Shown here in pieces: positions 8,644-17,500 of a DNA stretch of 64,000 nucleotides. Position 1 is the first letter of the stretch; the number at the start of each line of letters is the position of its first letter. The notes beneath the pieces are model-generated. The model ran no database searches, was not told the origin of the DNA, and worked only from the letters and a program-made list of their open reading frames with translations. Source of the stretch: Coxiellaceae bacterium (lineage in GTDB: Bacteria; Pseudomonadota; Gammaproteobacteria; Comchoanobacterales; Comchoanobacteraceae); the NCBI GenBank assembly GCA_902603055.1, contig CACKTD010000001.1, forward strand, positions 124,001 through 188,000, in the 5' to 3' direction. Position numbers and translations under genes: made by a program.

Positions 8644-9192
8644 TTATCGAATCGTTTTTTGTGTTTTTAGATCGATGATGGTACTTGGTGTTTGCCGTTT
8701 TCCAATTTTTCCTGGGACAATAAGGTCTACTGATGCGTTGAAATAGTCATAAACAGCATCTGCAGTTTTAGCACTTTCAAAATGATGCGGATTTGCACTG
8801 GTAGATACAATGGGTTTACCAAAATGTGTGCAGATTTCACGAGCTCCTACATGATCGGGTACACGCATAGCCAGGTTGGGGTGTTTGCCACGTAACCAAT
8901 AATGTGTTGAGGAAGGTACTAGCCAAGTTGTAGGACCAGGCCATGTTTTAGCTATTTTTTTGATATCAGGGGCTTTTAGATTATCGCAATAGGGTTTTAA
9001 GGAATCGAGATTGGCTCCGATGATAATAACCCCTTGATCAACAGCTCTTTTTTTGAGTGTAATAATCTTCATGACAGCTTGTTCATTATCAGGATCACAG
9101 CCGAGGCCATAACAAGACTCTGTTGGGTAAGCGATGATGCCGCCTGCTTTTAAAATGGCAGTAATTTTCTCAAGATTCAGTGGAGATGACAT
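8644..9192 (-). CDS. tsaC: Threonylcarbamoyl-AMP synthase (TsaC/YrdC)
   Basis: Makes threonylcarbamoyl-adenylate for the t6A modification of ANN-decoding tRNAs. It shows the YrdC fold signatures AYPTESCYGLGCD, the KKR segment, and the late SANPH motif. I place the start at the ATG at 9192 (MSSPLNLEKI, 182 aa), which is the usual TsaC length; the frame is open for 53 more codons, but these run inside topA in another frame. It overlaps the topA stop by 23 bp, giving a topA-tsaC unit. Confidence 0.92.
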   Translation of the reverse strand: MSSPLNLEKITAILKAGGIIAYPTESCYGLGCDPDNEQAVMKIITLKKRAVDQGVIIIGANLDSLKPYCDNLKAPDIKKIAKTWPGPTTWLVPSSTHYWLRGKHPNLAMRVPDHVGAREICTHFGKPIVSTSANPHHFESAKTADAVYDYFNASVDLIVPGKIGKRQTPSTIIDLKTQKTIR

Positions 9193-11440
9193 GTTTACAT
9201 TCCGGGCAAACGATCTTTTTACCTTCCTTCTTGGTAATTTGTTCCATAGTGATTGGCCATTTACATTCTGGACATGCTGATTCAATAGGTGTATGCCACA
9301 ATGCATATTGGCATTTGGGGTACCCTTTACAACCAAAGAAAATTTTGCCACGTCGAGTGAGCTTTTTCATTAAATGATTTTCTTTACATTTTGGGCAGGT
9401 GACACCAGTGTCTTCTGATACCTTGAGTGACTCAATGTGTTTACAGTCGGGATAACGACTGCAACCAATAAATTTACCATAGCGACCAAACTTATATACT
9501 AAATCAGCTTCACATTTAGGACATTCACGACCCACTAGTTCAGGGGTTTCAGGTTCTTCCTCACCATCTAAATTACGGGTATAGTCACAATCAGGGTATT
9601 TGCTACATCCTACAAACCGCCCACGTTTACCCAGTTTGGTAACCAACTGTGCTTCACATTTAGGACACTTTTCATCCATTTTTTCTTCAGTGACGTCACT
9701 GCGTTGAACATTCTCACCCACAGAGTCAATTTGTTTATGAAATGGCTGCCAAAACTCAGCCATTAATGGCTTCCACTCACCTTCTCCACGAGCTATAGCA
9801 TCCAATTGATCCTCTAGTTTTGCTGTGAAATCATATTCAACGTATTGGGTAAAGTGATTATCAAGAAACTTATTAACGATTTCGCCCACATCAGTTGGTT
9901 CAAAACGTTTGTTGTCATTCTTCTCGACATATTCACGATCTTGCAACGTCGAAATAATCGATGCATAGGTAGAGGGCCTACCAATCCCTTTTTCTTCAAG
10001 ACTTTTAACTAAAGTTGCCTCATTGTATCGAGGGGGTGGTTCTGTAAAGTGTTGGTCTTGTAGGATTGCGTTTACCTCTATGGACTGTCCTTCCTTTATC
10101 TCAGGGAGTAAATTCTTTTCTTCTAGGGCAGAGACTTTATTATCATCTTGACCTTCTTGATATACTTTTAGGTAGCCAGGGTGCTTAACACTGGAACCAT
10201 TTGCTCTAAAGACAGCTACTTGGTCGGCAACTAAATCAACACCCACGGTGTCCATGATTGCGGAAGCCATTTGGCTAGCAAGTCCTCGTTGCCAGATCAT
10301 TTGGTACATTTTAAATTGTTCTGGTGAAAGCATGTGCTGAAGTTGGCTTGGTTTACGGTTAAAATCAGTAGGACGAATTGCCTCGTGTGCTTCTTGCGCA
10401 TTCTTGGTTTTTGTTTTAAATACTCTGGGACTATCGGGTAGAAAATCCTTACCATATTCCTTTTCAATATATTGTCGCATGATTGGAAATAATTCAGTGG
10501 CAATATTCACAGAATCTGTTCTCATATAGGTTATAAGACCTACATGCTCTTGATCGATATCAATACCTTCATATAACTGTTGCGCAACCCGCATAGTGCG
10601 TGATGCAGTGAAACCCAGTTTACGCACAGCATCCTGTTGTAGTGTTGATGTGGTGTAAGGTGGAGGTGGATTACGTTTTCGCTCTTTTTTGACAACTGAC
10701 GAGGCTTTCAAGGATGAGAACTTTTTGATAGCGGTTGTCATTTCAGTTGCCTGAGCTTCATTTTTGATACTTAAAGGCTCAAGTTTTTCACCATTGTAGT
10801 GTGTTAACTTACCTTGGAATTCGATTTGGCTTTCTTCATGTTTTGAATTAATGGTCCAATATTCTTCTGACTTGAAGGCTCTGATTTCAAGCTCACGTTC
10901 TACAATCATCTTTAATGCAGGGCTTTGAACTCGGCCAGCAGACAAACCACGACGAATCTTTTTCCATAATAATGGTGATAAATTAAAACCTACTAAATAA
11001 TCCAGCGCACGTCGTGCCTGTTGTGCATTTACAAGTGGCATTGAGATATCACGCGGTGCTTCAACAGCTTGTAATATAGCGCGTTTAGTAATTTGATGAA
11101 AAATAACTCGTTTACAAGGTATTTTTGCTAGTTTTTTTTGTGCATGTATTAAATGAGCAACATGCCATGCAATGGCTTCACCTTCGCGATCGGGGTCAGT
11201 TGCAAGTAAGACTTGATCGACTTTTTTAGCTGCTTGGATAATCTTATCCACATGTTTTGCGTTACGTTCAATCGTATCATACTTCATCTCAAAATCATGT
11301 TCTGGATCAACAGCGCCAGTTTTGGGAATAAGGTCTCTAACATGCCCATAGCTTGCTAAAACATGATATTGTTTGCTTAAATATTGTTGAATAGTCTTTG
11401 CTTTAGACGGTGATTCAACGATTAGCAATGATTTGCTCAT
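9170..11440 (-). CDS. topA: DNA topoisomerase I
   Basis: Type IA topoisomerase that relaxes negative supercoils. The Toprim domain carries Glu9 and DPDRE (Asp82, Asp84, Glu86). The catalytic tyrosine is Tyr305 in GLITYMRTDS. The C-terminus has three full Cys4 zinc ribbons from about residue 605 and a shorter fourth CPEC...CPEC pair. Length 756 aa is shorter than the 865-aa E. coli enzyme but typical for Legionella-like gammaproteobacteria. A GAGG ribosome site precedes the ATG. Confidence 0.96.
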   Translation of the reverse strand: MSKSLLIVESPSKAKTIQQYLSKQYHVLASYGHVRDLIPKTGAVDPEHDFEMKYDTIERNAKHVDKIIQAAKKVDQVLLATDPDREGEAIAWHVAHLIHAQKKLAKIPCKRVIFHQITKRAILQAVEAPRDISMPLVNAQQARRALDYLVGFNLSPLLWKKIRRGLSAGRVQSPALKMIVERELEIRAFKSEEYWTINSKHEESQIEFQGKLTHYNGEKLEPLSIKNEAQATEMTTAIKKFSSLKASSVVKKERKRNPPPPYTTSTLQQDAVRKLGFTASRTMRVAQQLYEGIDIDQEHVGLITYMRTDSVNIATELFPIMRQYIEKEYGKDFLPDSPRVFKTKTKNAQEAHEAIRPTDFNRKPSQLQHMLSPEQFKMYQMIWQRGLASQMASAIMDTVGVDLVADQVAVFRANGSSVKHPGYLKVYQEGQDDNKVSALEEKNLLPEIKEGQSIEVNAILQDQHFTEPPPRYNEATLVKSLEEKGIGRPSTYASIISTLQDREYVEKNDNKRFEPTDVGEIVNKFLDNHFTQYVEYDFTAKLEDQLDAIARGEGEWKPLMAEFWQPFHKQIDSVGENVQRSDVTEEKMDEKCPKCEAQLVTKLGKRGRFVGCSKYPDCDYTRNLDGEEEPETPELVGRECPKCEADLVYKFGRYGKFIGCSRYPDCKHIESLKVSEDTGVTCPKCKENHLMKKLTRRGKIFFGCKGYPKCQYALWHTPIESACPECKWPITMEQITKKEGKKIVCPECKHVISTES

Positions 11441-11852
11441 TTAAACCTCATAAAAAAAATCAATTAATTGCATATGGTCCATAACCATGACACATTTGCA
11501 ATCAATTTTCCAGCTTTTAAGAAAATAAATTCCTGTTTTATGTATATAGCACAAATGATAATGAGCAATCAATAAGGGGTTGAGAGAGGAGATATTATGA
11601 TTATGATGTTCGAAAATGCCATTTGATGGTTATGATAATAGCGTGCATTTATAAATCATCTTTACAAACGTGATTTAAGAGAAATTTGTTTTATAAAGAA
11701 CAGTTATTTTTTTGTTCTACAATCTCTAGGGGGAAAAATCTAATCGCTTAGCTCTATTAAATTAGTGTGAATCCCAAAAAGAAAAAGTATGGGTTATTAT
11801 GATTGTGATGGATAGTGTTTTGTAATTGTTCTTGTAGTTCATTTTCAACGCA
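11441..11852. other. Intergenic region between topA and the orphan island
   Basis: About 410 AT-rich bases upstream of both topA (minus) and the first orphan gene (plus). No tRNA or long reading frame is visible. Near topA there is a nested inverted repeat: ATTGCA (11467-11472) with TGCAAT (11497-11502), enclosing ATGGT (11474-11478) with ACCAT (11484-11488). The remainder shows nothing I recognise. Confidence 0.5.
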
Positions 11853-11885
11853 TTTAATATTTCCTTAATATAAAATTGCTATCAT
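11853..11885 (+). promoter_or_regulatory. PmrA-box-like promoter of the 551-aa orphan gene
   Basis: Two half-sites, TTTAATATT (11853-11861) and CTTAATATA (11864-11872), lie in tandem 11 bp apart. This matches the described PmrA box of Legionella and Coxiella (cTTAATatT, two bases, cTTAATatT). A TATCAT -10 box begins at 11880, 27 bp after the start of the first half-site, so the box covers the -35 region. The same geometry occurs before the next two genes. Confidence 0.72.
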
Positions 11886-11919
11886 AAAAAGATAGATGAT
11901 AGTAAATGAGAATAAAATT

Positions 11920-13551
11920 ATGAACACTAAACAAAAATTATCTTATGTAAAACTTCGTGAACTGCTTAGAAAATCTTCTCCATCGTTAGAGGAGTCGATC
12001 TTAATAAATAATACCTTACGTGAAGATCCAGAAATCTTAATGGGTTTTGAATCCACTTTTCTTCAAGACAACATCTTACGCCAATTATTTAACGTTGCAG
12101 ATAGTCTTGGAATTAATAATTTTAAGGTGATAAATCGTTTCGTTGCATCATTAAAGAAACAAAAAGCAACAACACTACGATTGATCAAAACTGATTTAAA
12201 TGATAATGTTTGGACTCAAATTAATAAATTTTTAGTGGGTAGAGTGAGTGATGAAAATAAGGATATCAACACAACAAAATTACCCCAAGTTAATCAATTC
12301 GATCTCGATCGCATCGATCAATTTTGTGTTGTTTGGGATAATCTTTGGATGATAGAGAGTATTAAGCCTATTATAAATACGGTAGATTGGGAGGAGGCTC
12401 CAAAACCTAAAAGCCTTATGGTAGATGCACTTAAAGCCAGATTAAACCCATTGGTGAATCCGCCTACTTTTAAATCCTATTTGCTATTTAAAAAGATCCC
12501 TTCTATAGGTAGCTTGTATTCAGATATTCAAATTCATCCATGGGATTCTATCGATCTTTTTGATAAGAAAGTGGAAAGTGGTAATCGTTCATATACTACT
12601 TGTTTTTCAGGAAAATACCAGCCGTATCTGATGTCACAAAAACATTGGGGCTATAAACATTACTCTAACGAGGAATCTATTCTTGGATTGGCGAATCAGT
12701 GGGCTTTTCCTGACTTATTCAAAAAGCAATCTATTATTTGGCAGAGAGCTGAAGTAATGTCCTATCCAAGCTATAGTGCAGTTTATGATAGGTGGGGAGA
12801 GAATTCTAACGAATATATCCAATCTAAACTTACTGTATTAAATAATAAGCAAAAGGTATATGAGAAACCAATCAACCTGATGGAAAGAGAAGCTTTTTTT
12901 GAGGCATTAAGAACGACTATGGAATATTTTCCAAATGAAACAGTGGATTATTTATTATCTAAAAAGGACAATGGTTTATTTGGTCGTTCAGTTTTTAACT
13001 TTATACTTTCACAAGGTCAAGTCAATGAAATTGTTAAGTTGATTGAACTTAAAACGTATTCAGTTGATCATCAATATAAACTACTAACTGGCATTGGAGC
13101 ACCACAGTTTCAGTATTACGCTTTGATTCAACTGATGGTTCACAATGCACTGTCCGATTCTGTTTTGGCAGCAGCATTAAGTGAGGTTTATAACGGCTAT
13201 CATAAAGAATTAGAGAAAGTCGTTGATAGAATAATCAAGGATCTTATTAACAACTCCTCAAACGTACCTAAAAGCCAAGTAGTTGGTTTGAGCTACTTAT
13301 TATTTAAGCTTGAAAGATATGATGTCTTGGCCAATTTTCTAAAAAGTATTGAAAGCGAATTGCCCCAATCGCTCCAGACTAAGATTTTAGAATCACCTTC
13401 GAGTGTTGTTTTAGACCCACTATATGAGTTCTTCACACAGGAAAATAAGAATGCTGCAGAAGAAAGGATGCGATCTTATTACTGGTTTAGCTCAATGTTT
13501 AATACATGGCAAAAGCCTGTAGTGAATGAAATTTTTGCACTGCGTAAATAA
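11920..13551 (+). CDS. Hypothetical protein, putative secreted effector
   Basis: I do not recognise the family. With the ATG at 11920 (MNTKQKLSYV) the protein has 543 aa; an ATG at 11896 would add eight residues but is only 11 bp past the -10 box. It has no signal peptide or clear membrane segment and looks soluble and mostly helical, rich in Lys, Asn and Leu. The C-terminus has an acidic AAEERM patch about 35 residues from the end and finishes EIFALRK, which loosely resembles Dot/Icm-type signals. The PmrA-like promoter and neighbouring orphans suggest an effector; this is inference. A hairpin follows the stop. Confidence 0.6.
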   Translation: MNTKQKLSYVKLRELLRKSSPSLEESILINNTLREDPEILMGFESTFLQDNILRQLFNVADSLGINNFKVINRFVASLKKQKATTLRLIKTDLNDNVWTQINKFLVGRVSDENKDINTTKLPQVNQFDLDRIDQFCVVWDNLWMIESIKPIINTVDWEEAPKPKSLMVDALKARLNPLVNPPTFKSYLLFKKIPSIGSLYSDIQIHPWDSIDLFDKKVESGNRSYTTCFSGKYQPYLMSQKHWGYKHYSNEESILGLANQWAFPDLFKKQSIIWQRAEVMSYPSYSAVYDRWGENSNEYIQSKLTVLNNKQKVYEKPINLMEREAFFEALRTTMEYFPNETVDYLLSKKDNGLFGRSVFNFILSQGQVNEIVKLIELKTYSVDHQYKLLTGIGAPQFQYYALIQLMVHNALSDSVLAAALSEVYNGYHKELEKVVDRIIKDLINNSSNVPKSQVVGLSYLLFKLERYDVLANFLKSIESELPQSLQTKILESPSSVVLDPLYEFFTQENKNAAEERMRSYYWFSSMFNTWQKPVVNEIFALRK

Positions 13552-13560
13552 TTTAACATG

Positions 13561-13588
13561 CCCGACACCCTTTAAACAGGGTGTCGGG
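13561..13588 (+). terminator. Perfect 10-bp hairpin after the first orphan gene
   Basis: CCCGACACCC (13561-13570) and GGGTGTCGGG (13579-13588) form a perfect GC-rich stem with an 8-base loop, 9 bp after the stop codon of the 551-aa gene. The following bases are only moderately T-rich, so it may be a weak intrinsic terminator. The next gene's PmrA-like box starts 6 bp later. Confidence 0.65.
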
Positions 13589-13594
13589 TGTTAG

Positions 13595-13627
13595 TTTAAT
13601 ATTTCCTTAATGTTTTTTTGTTATTTT
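13595..13627 (+). promoter_or_regulatory. PmrA-box-like promoter of the 292-aa orphan gene
   Basis: Half-sites TTTAATATT (13595-13603) and CTTAATGTT (13606-13614) are spaced 11 bp apart. The first 17 bases are identical to the box upstream of the previous gene. A TATTTT -10 candidate begins at 13622, again exactly 27 bp from the start of the box. Confidence 0.7.
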
Positions 13628-13655
13628 TAATAAACACGTTCTAAAGTGAGATAAA

Positions 13656-14534
13656 ATGTTAAGACATGATAGAGAAACAAGAGCAATAGAAGATTATAAT
13701 TTAAGGGTATATTACATCTTTGTTGCCTTATTAATCATTGTATCCGCATTTAATCCATTTGTGGGTGTTGCTGGTATAGTTGCAACATTATTAGTGGGCC
13801 CAATCTGTAATATAATATATGGACACTTTAGTAATCGGATGCATGCAGTCTCTCTTTATCTTAATAACACCATTGACCCTTATGACCCTGTAGATGGACT
13901 TGTGCACGATGAAGCAATGCATGGTGTATTTGATTGGACGTTCTTGGTGATTTTAAGTGTAATAGCTATTTTGCTCTATATTTTGTCTCTAACAGTCTTG
14001 CCAAGTTTAGCAGGTGTTGCCAGTTTAATAATGGGTCCTGTAGGTGCGTTTGTATTTGGTGTAACGCTCTTTTGGTGGGCCGTTAGTAGCCACACAAAGC
14101 TTAAGCATCTTGATCAAATTGCAGAGCATCACAAACCGATTGTTTTGATGCCTGAGCTTAATGATTACGATACAATTTTTAAGTGTGATTATGAAAAAGA
14201 CTTTAATGATGCACTATCTGATGATTACATGTTTAAATATCCAATCCGTATGGATCAAAAAGAGTACAGAGGTTTGCAGAGCTTTTATGGTCTCGAGGAT
14301 GCACCCAATGTAGCATACGAACAATATTTGACTACTATGGATATGATGGCGTGGTTATGTGCAAGTGCTGCAGCTTTTGGTTGTTGTGCCCTAAGTTTAA
14401 TAGCGTCAAGTTGTTTGCCATTAACCATAATAACGTTGGTGTTTTTAGCAGTTGCTACACTTATAAAAGGCTTGCAGCTTTTTGGTGTGGATGAAGTGAT
14501 GGCAAACCACCATACACAATCGATAGCCCCTTAA
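13656..14534 (+). CDS. Hypothetical membrane protein with three hydrophobic hairpins
   Basis: Unrecognised 292-aa protein. Hydrophobic segments occur in pairs: about residues 20-62, 93-140 and 228-275, i.e. about six membrane passes arranged as three hairpins. A hydrophilic, Asp/Tyr-rich domain of about 85 residues lies between the second and third pair. There is no signal peptide. The bilobed hydrophobic pattern recalls bacterial proteins inserted into host vacuole membranes, but that is only an analogy. It is the middle gene of the PmrA-like island; the start ATG lies 28 bp after the -10 candidate. Confidence 0.6.
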   Translation: MLRHDRETRAIEDYNLRVYYIFVALLIIVSAFNPFVGVAGIVATLLVGPICNIIYGHFSNRMHAVSLYLNNTIDPYDPVDGLVHDEAMHGVFDWTFLVILSVIAILLYILSLTVLPSLAGVASLIMGPVGAFVFGVTLFWWAVSSHTKLKHLDQIAEHHKPIVLMPELNDYDTIFKCDYEKDFNDALSDDYMFKYPIRMDQKEYRGLQSFYGLEDAPNVAYEQYLTTMDMMAWLCASAAAFGCCALSLIASSCLPLTIITLVFLAVATLIKGLQLFGVDEVMANHHTQSIAP

Positions 14535-14562
14535 TAAAACCTTAATAGCAATTTAGTATAAT
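14530..14562 (+). promoter_or_regulatory. PmrA-box-like promoter of the 1317-aa orphan gene
   Basis: Half-sites CTTAATAAA (14530-14538) and CTTAATAGC (14541-14549) are 11 bp apart. A perfect TATAAT begins at 14557, 27 bp from the box start. The first half-site overlaps the stop codon of the previous gene, so the control region is packed into 49 bp. Confidence 0.72.
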
Positions 14563-14583
14563 AATTTTAAAAAAGAAGAAGAT

Positions 14584-17500
14584 ATGTTTAGAGAAAATGA
14601 CCAATTTAATAAAGAATTAGAAGAAAGAGCCATTGTTGAGCGATTAAAGCATAACGTAAAAAATTTAAATGATTGGCCTGCGATTAATGATAAACTAAAC
14701 GAATTGTCACAAAAAGCACAACTAACTGAGAAAGATTTTGATTTTGCAGGTCAGCCAATTTTTTTATTGTTGCCAAGACTTCTAGAGCAATATCCTGACA
14801 TACGAAAATATATTTATCGCGCTAACAACCTGCTAATAAAATATGCGATACAAGCTTCGCTTTCATCAGCATTAATTAAAAAAATAGAAGATTTTCAAGG
14901 GGATTTGATAAAATTTAATCGCTTTCCTATATCAAACGGCCTAAATCAACAATTAGAGATGCAGTATAAAAATGCATTTGTCCAACTACTTACTTCAATC
15001 TCCTATTTTAATCATGGGATACATTCAGGTACTTCTGAAATAGAATACAAAGTGCCTTATAGACAAGCACTAGAAAATTTATATTTTTTTTTAACCGACA
15101 TGAGAGAGTATACCCTATTTTCCGAGCTTGGTTATGTGCATCTTGCAACAACCTCTAATATCGATCATATCAAGAAAATTAGTAGAGCATGTTCAGGGTC
15201 AGACTCGCAAGATAAAGGATTATCACCTTTGCAGCATGAATTATACACAAAGGACTTTAGGCTAGGTTATTTAAGTATCACTGAAGATTTATGTGAAACC
15301 GTTTTAGCAGAAAGCTCATTTCATTATAGTTTTAACGAGAAGGAGGTTAGAGTTGAATATTTACCTGCTATAAGGCAAATATTACAAATGAAAAGCGACC
15401 ATAAAATCAAGGATGAAAAAGCTATAAAACCTTTATTAAAATTTATCATAAATCAGCAGGATCCCATTGTTCAATATGATTTGGCTAGACTTTTCATGTC
15501 ATCAGTTCAAGATAAGGATGAATACCAAGCGTTTGTAAACGCATATCACTCTTTAGAGTCACCAGATCTTAATTGGCTACAGTTTCCAGAGGAATTTACA
15601 GATTTAAATACTGAAAACAAAACGGATGTTATAGCATTACAGTTACTTAAACGAATGAAGTCTCACCCTGCGCAAATAGAGCAACTCATTAAATATTTTG
15701 ATCCAGTTTTTCCAACTAAAGATTATGGTATATTGAATAGCTTTCTTGATTTTATGGATTCAGAACACTTTAAGACTCTAAATGAAAGTCCAAAAGAAAA
15801 GTATCGAGAATTAGTACATCAACATTTTGGTATTTTAAAGGTTACTTCCTTTGAGACATTAAATAAATTATTAAGATTAGGGTTTAATCTTTTTGATTTA
15901 AATGCCAACCAAGTCAATATTAAGGACGACTCATACTTACTGCAAACAATTCAGTTTTTTAAAGACAATAAAGAAACGTTATCAGCACAATTACAGGATA
16001 AGAATACACATGATGTCAGAGATACTTTCTTAGCAAGCTTAAAGTTTTTGCCAGGTTGGGCTCAAGAAAAACTTGAAATAAATGAAATTGATGCGGATTG
16101 GTATTATTGGCCCTCCGATGAAATAGATTTAACTTGCGATCATCCCAGTTTAAATTTTGCTGGAGATAATTTAACTTTCGATATTAACTCTATCACTGAA
16201 GATGGGAGCTATGCAAAATTGTGCATGATTGCAGATCAAGTATTAGACTCTAAATCCTATATTTATTATGATCCAGATGCACTTTTATACCTGTTGAGTG
16301 CAAAATATCACACTTTAAACGCAGGAAAACTCACTGCGTTAAGCACTAATTGGTCTGATTATATAAAAGACCAAAAAGACCAAGCTGCTAAACCAATACC
16401 TTTTGTTGATGCTAAAGAGCACTTATCCAGGCATTTCTTTGGAAAGACTTTGAATCATTTTGCAGTTGAAGTATTAAAACAGAAACCTGAATTAGTATCA
16501 ATGGTCATAAATGCGCTTAATAGTGAGAATCGCGATCTTTCTCACTTATTAAACGACGATTATTTTTATAAAGTTGCACAACCTTTTTTGGGAGCTGGAA
16601 ATATCATAAGTGCCATTAAGAGTAAAGGACAGATTAAAGCAAGTAATCTTCCTTATATTAAAAATATTCGAAAACAATTAGGTGCATTTGAAGTTGTAGA
16701 TTGGCCCCTTGAAAGAGACCGCAAGAGCACTTTTAACCAGCGAATTCAAATTTTAATTGATTTATTAAAAGCTGAGGGACCTCAGGATACCAACTGGAAT
16801 TTATACGGAGTACTTGGCAACTCACCCAGTCAAGTCATGTATATTTTAAAAAACGCTAATGAAAGCAAGTTAGCTGAATTAACAACAGCAGCTCAAGGTC
16901 AAAAGTTGTATTTATTTAATGAAGAGTTTGATTACTATCACCTTAACGATTTGAGTGTCCCTGTGAAGCATATGTTATTTAGGTTTACTAACCCAGAGAA
17001 ACTCAATAGATTGATTGACTTTTTTCATTTTAGAAAAAAAGAATTAGACGTTGATTTCTTGACTGATGACGGTTTATTGAATTGGATAAACAGTAGAAGG
17101 TTTTTAAATTATCCTAAATTTGAGGACGAAACATGGTTGTTAAAAAATCCTGCCAAGAACTCAAAAATAGTTGATAGGATTGCATCCAGACTAAATAACG
17201 CTCAATTATTACATGGAGTCCTTTTCTCAAATCTCTCTCAAGATCAGAAATTGGAGAAGCTTCAAGCGCGAATTTGGAATGAATTAAGTAAAAAGGAAAC
17301 GATATATAAGAAAGAGCTTGTTGAATTAAGGAATTTAAAGCCCAAACCTGAATTATTAGAAAGTATACTCGAAGGATGTTCGTGGAATATGAACTTTGGA
17401 CAATCGAAAGATTTTTTTCCTGAATCGATTAGCTCAGTTGATGATTCTAATTTTAGCAAAGCATTAGTGAAAAGCTACATAACAAACGGCTTAAGAAAGG

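Noticed and set aside
9193-9351. N-terminal extension of tsaC by 53 residues
   Set aside because: It lies entirely within topA in another frame and has no similarity to TsaC; the ATG at 9192 gives the normal protein.
11467-11502. Nested inverted repeats upstream of topA as a riboswitch or cruciform regulatory site
   Set aside because: Arms are only 5-6 bp and AT-rich, and match no known motif; noted in the intergenic entry without a functional call.
11583-11626. Nine-codon reading frame (ATG at 11597) with a strong GAGAGGAG ribosome site, a possible leader peptide
   Set aside because: Too short to judge, no attenuator-like structure follows, and the downstream gene has its own promoter about 250 bp later.
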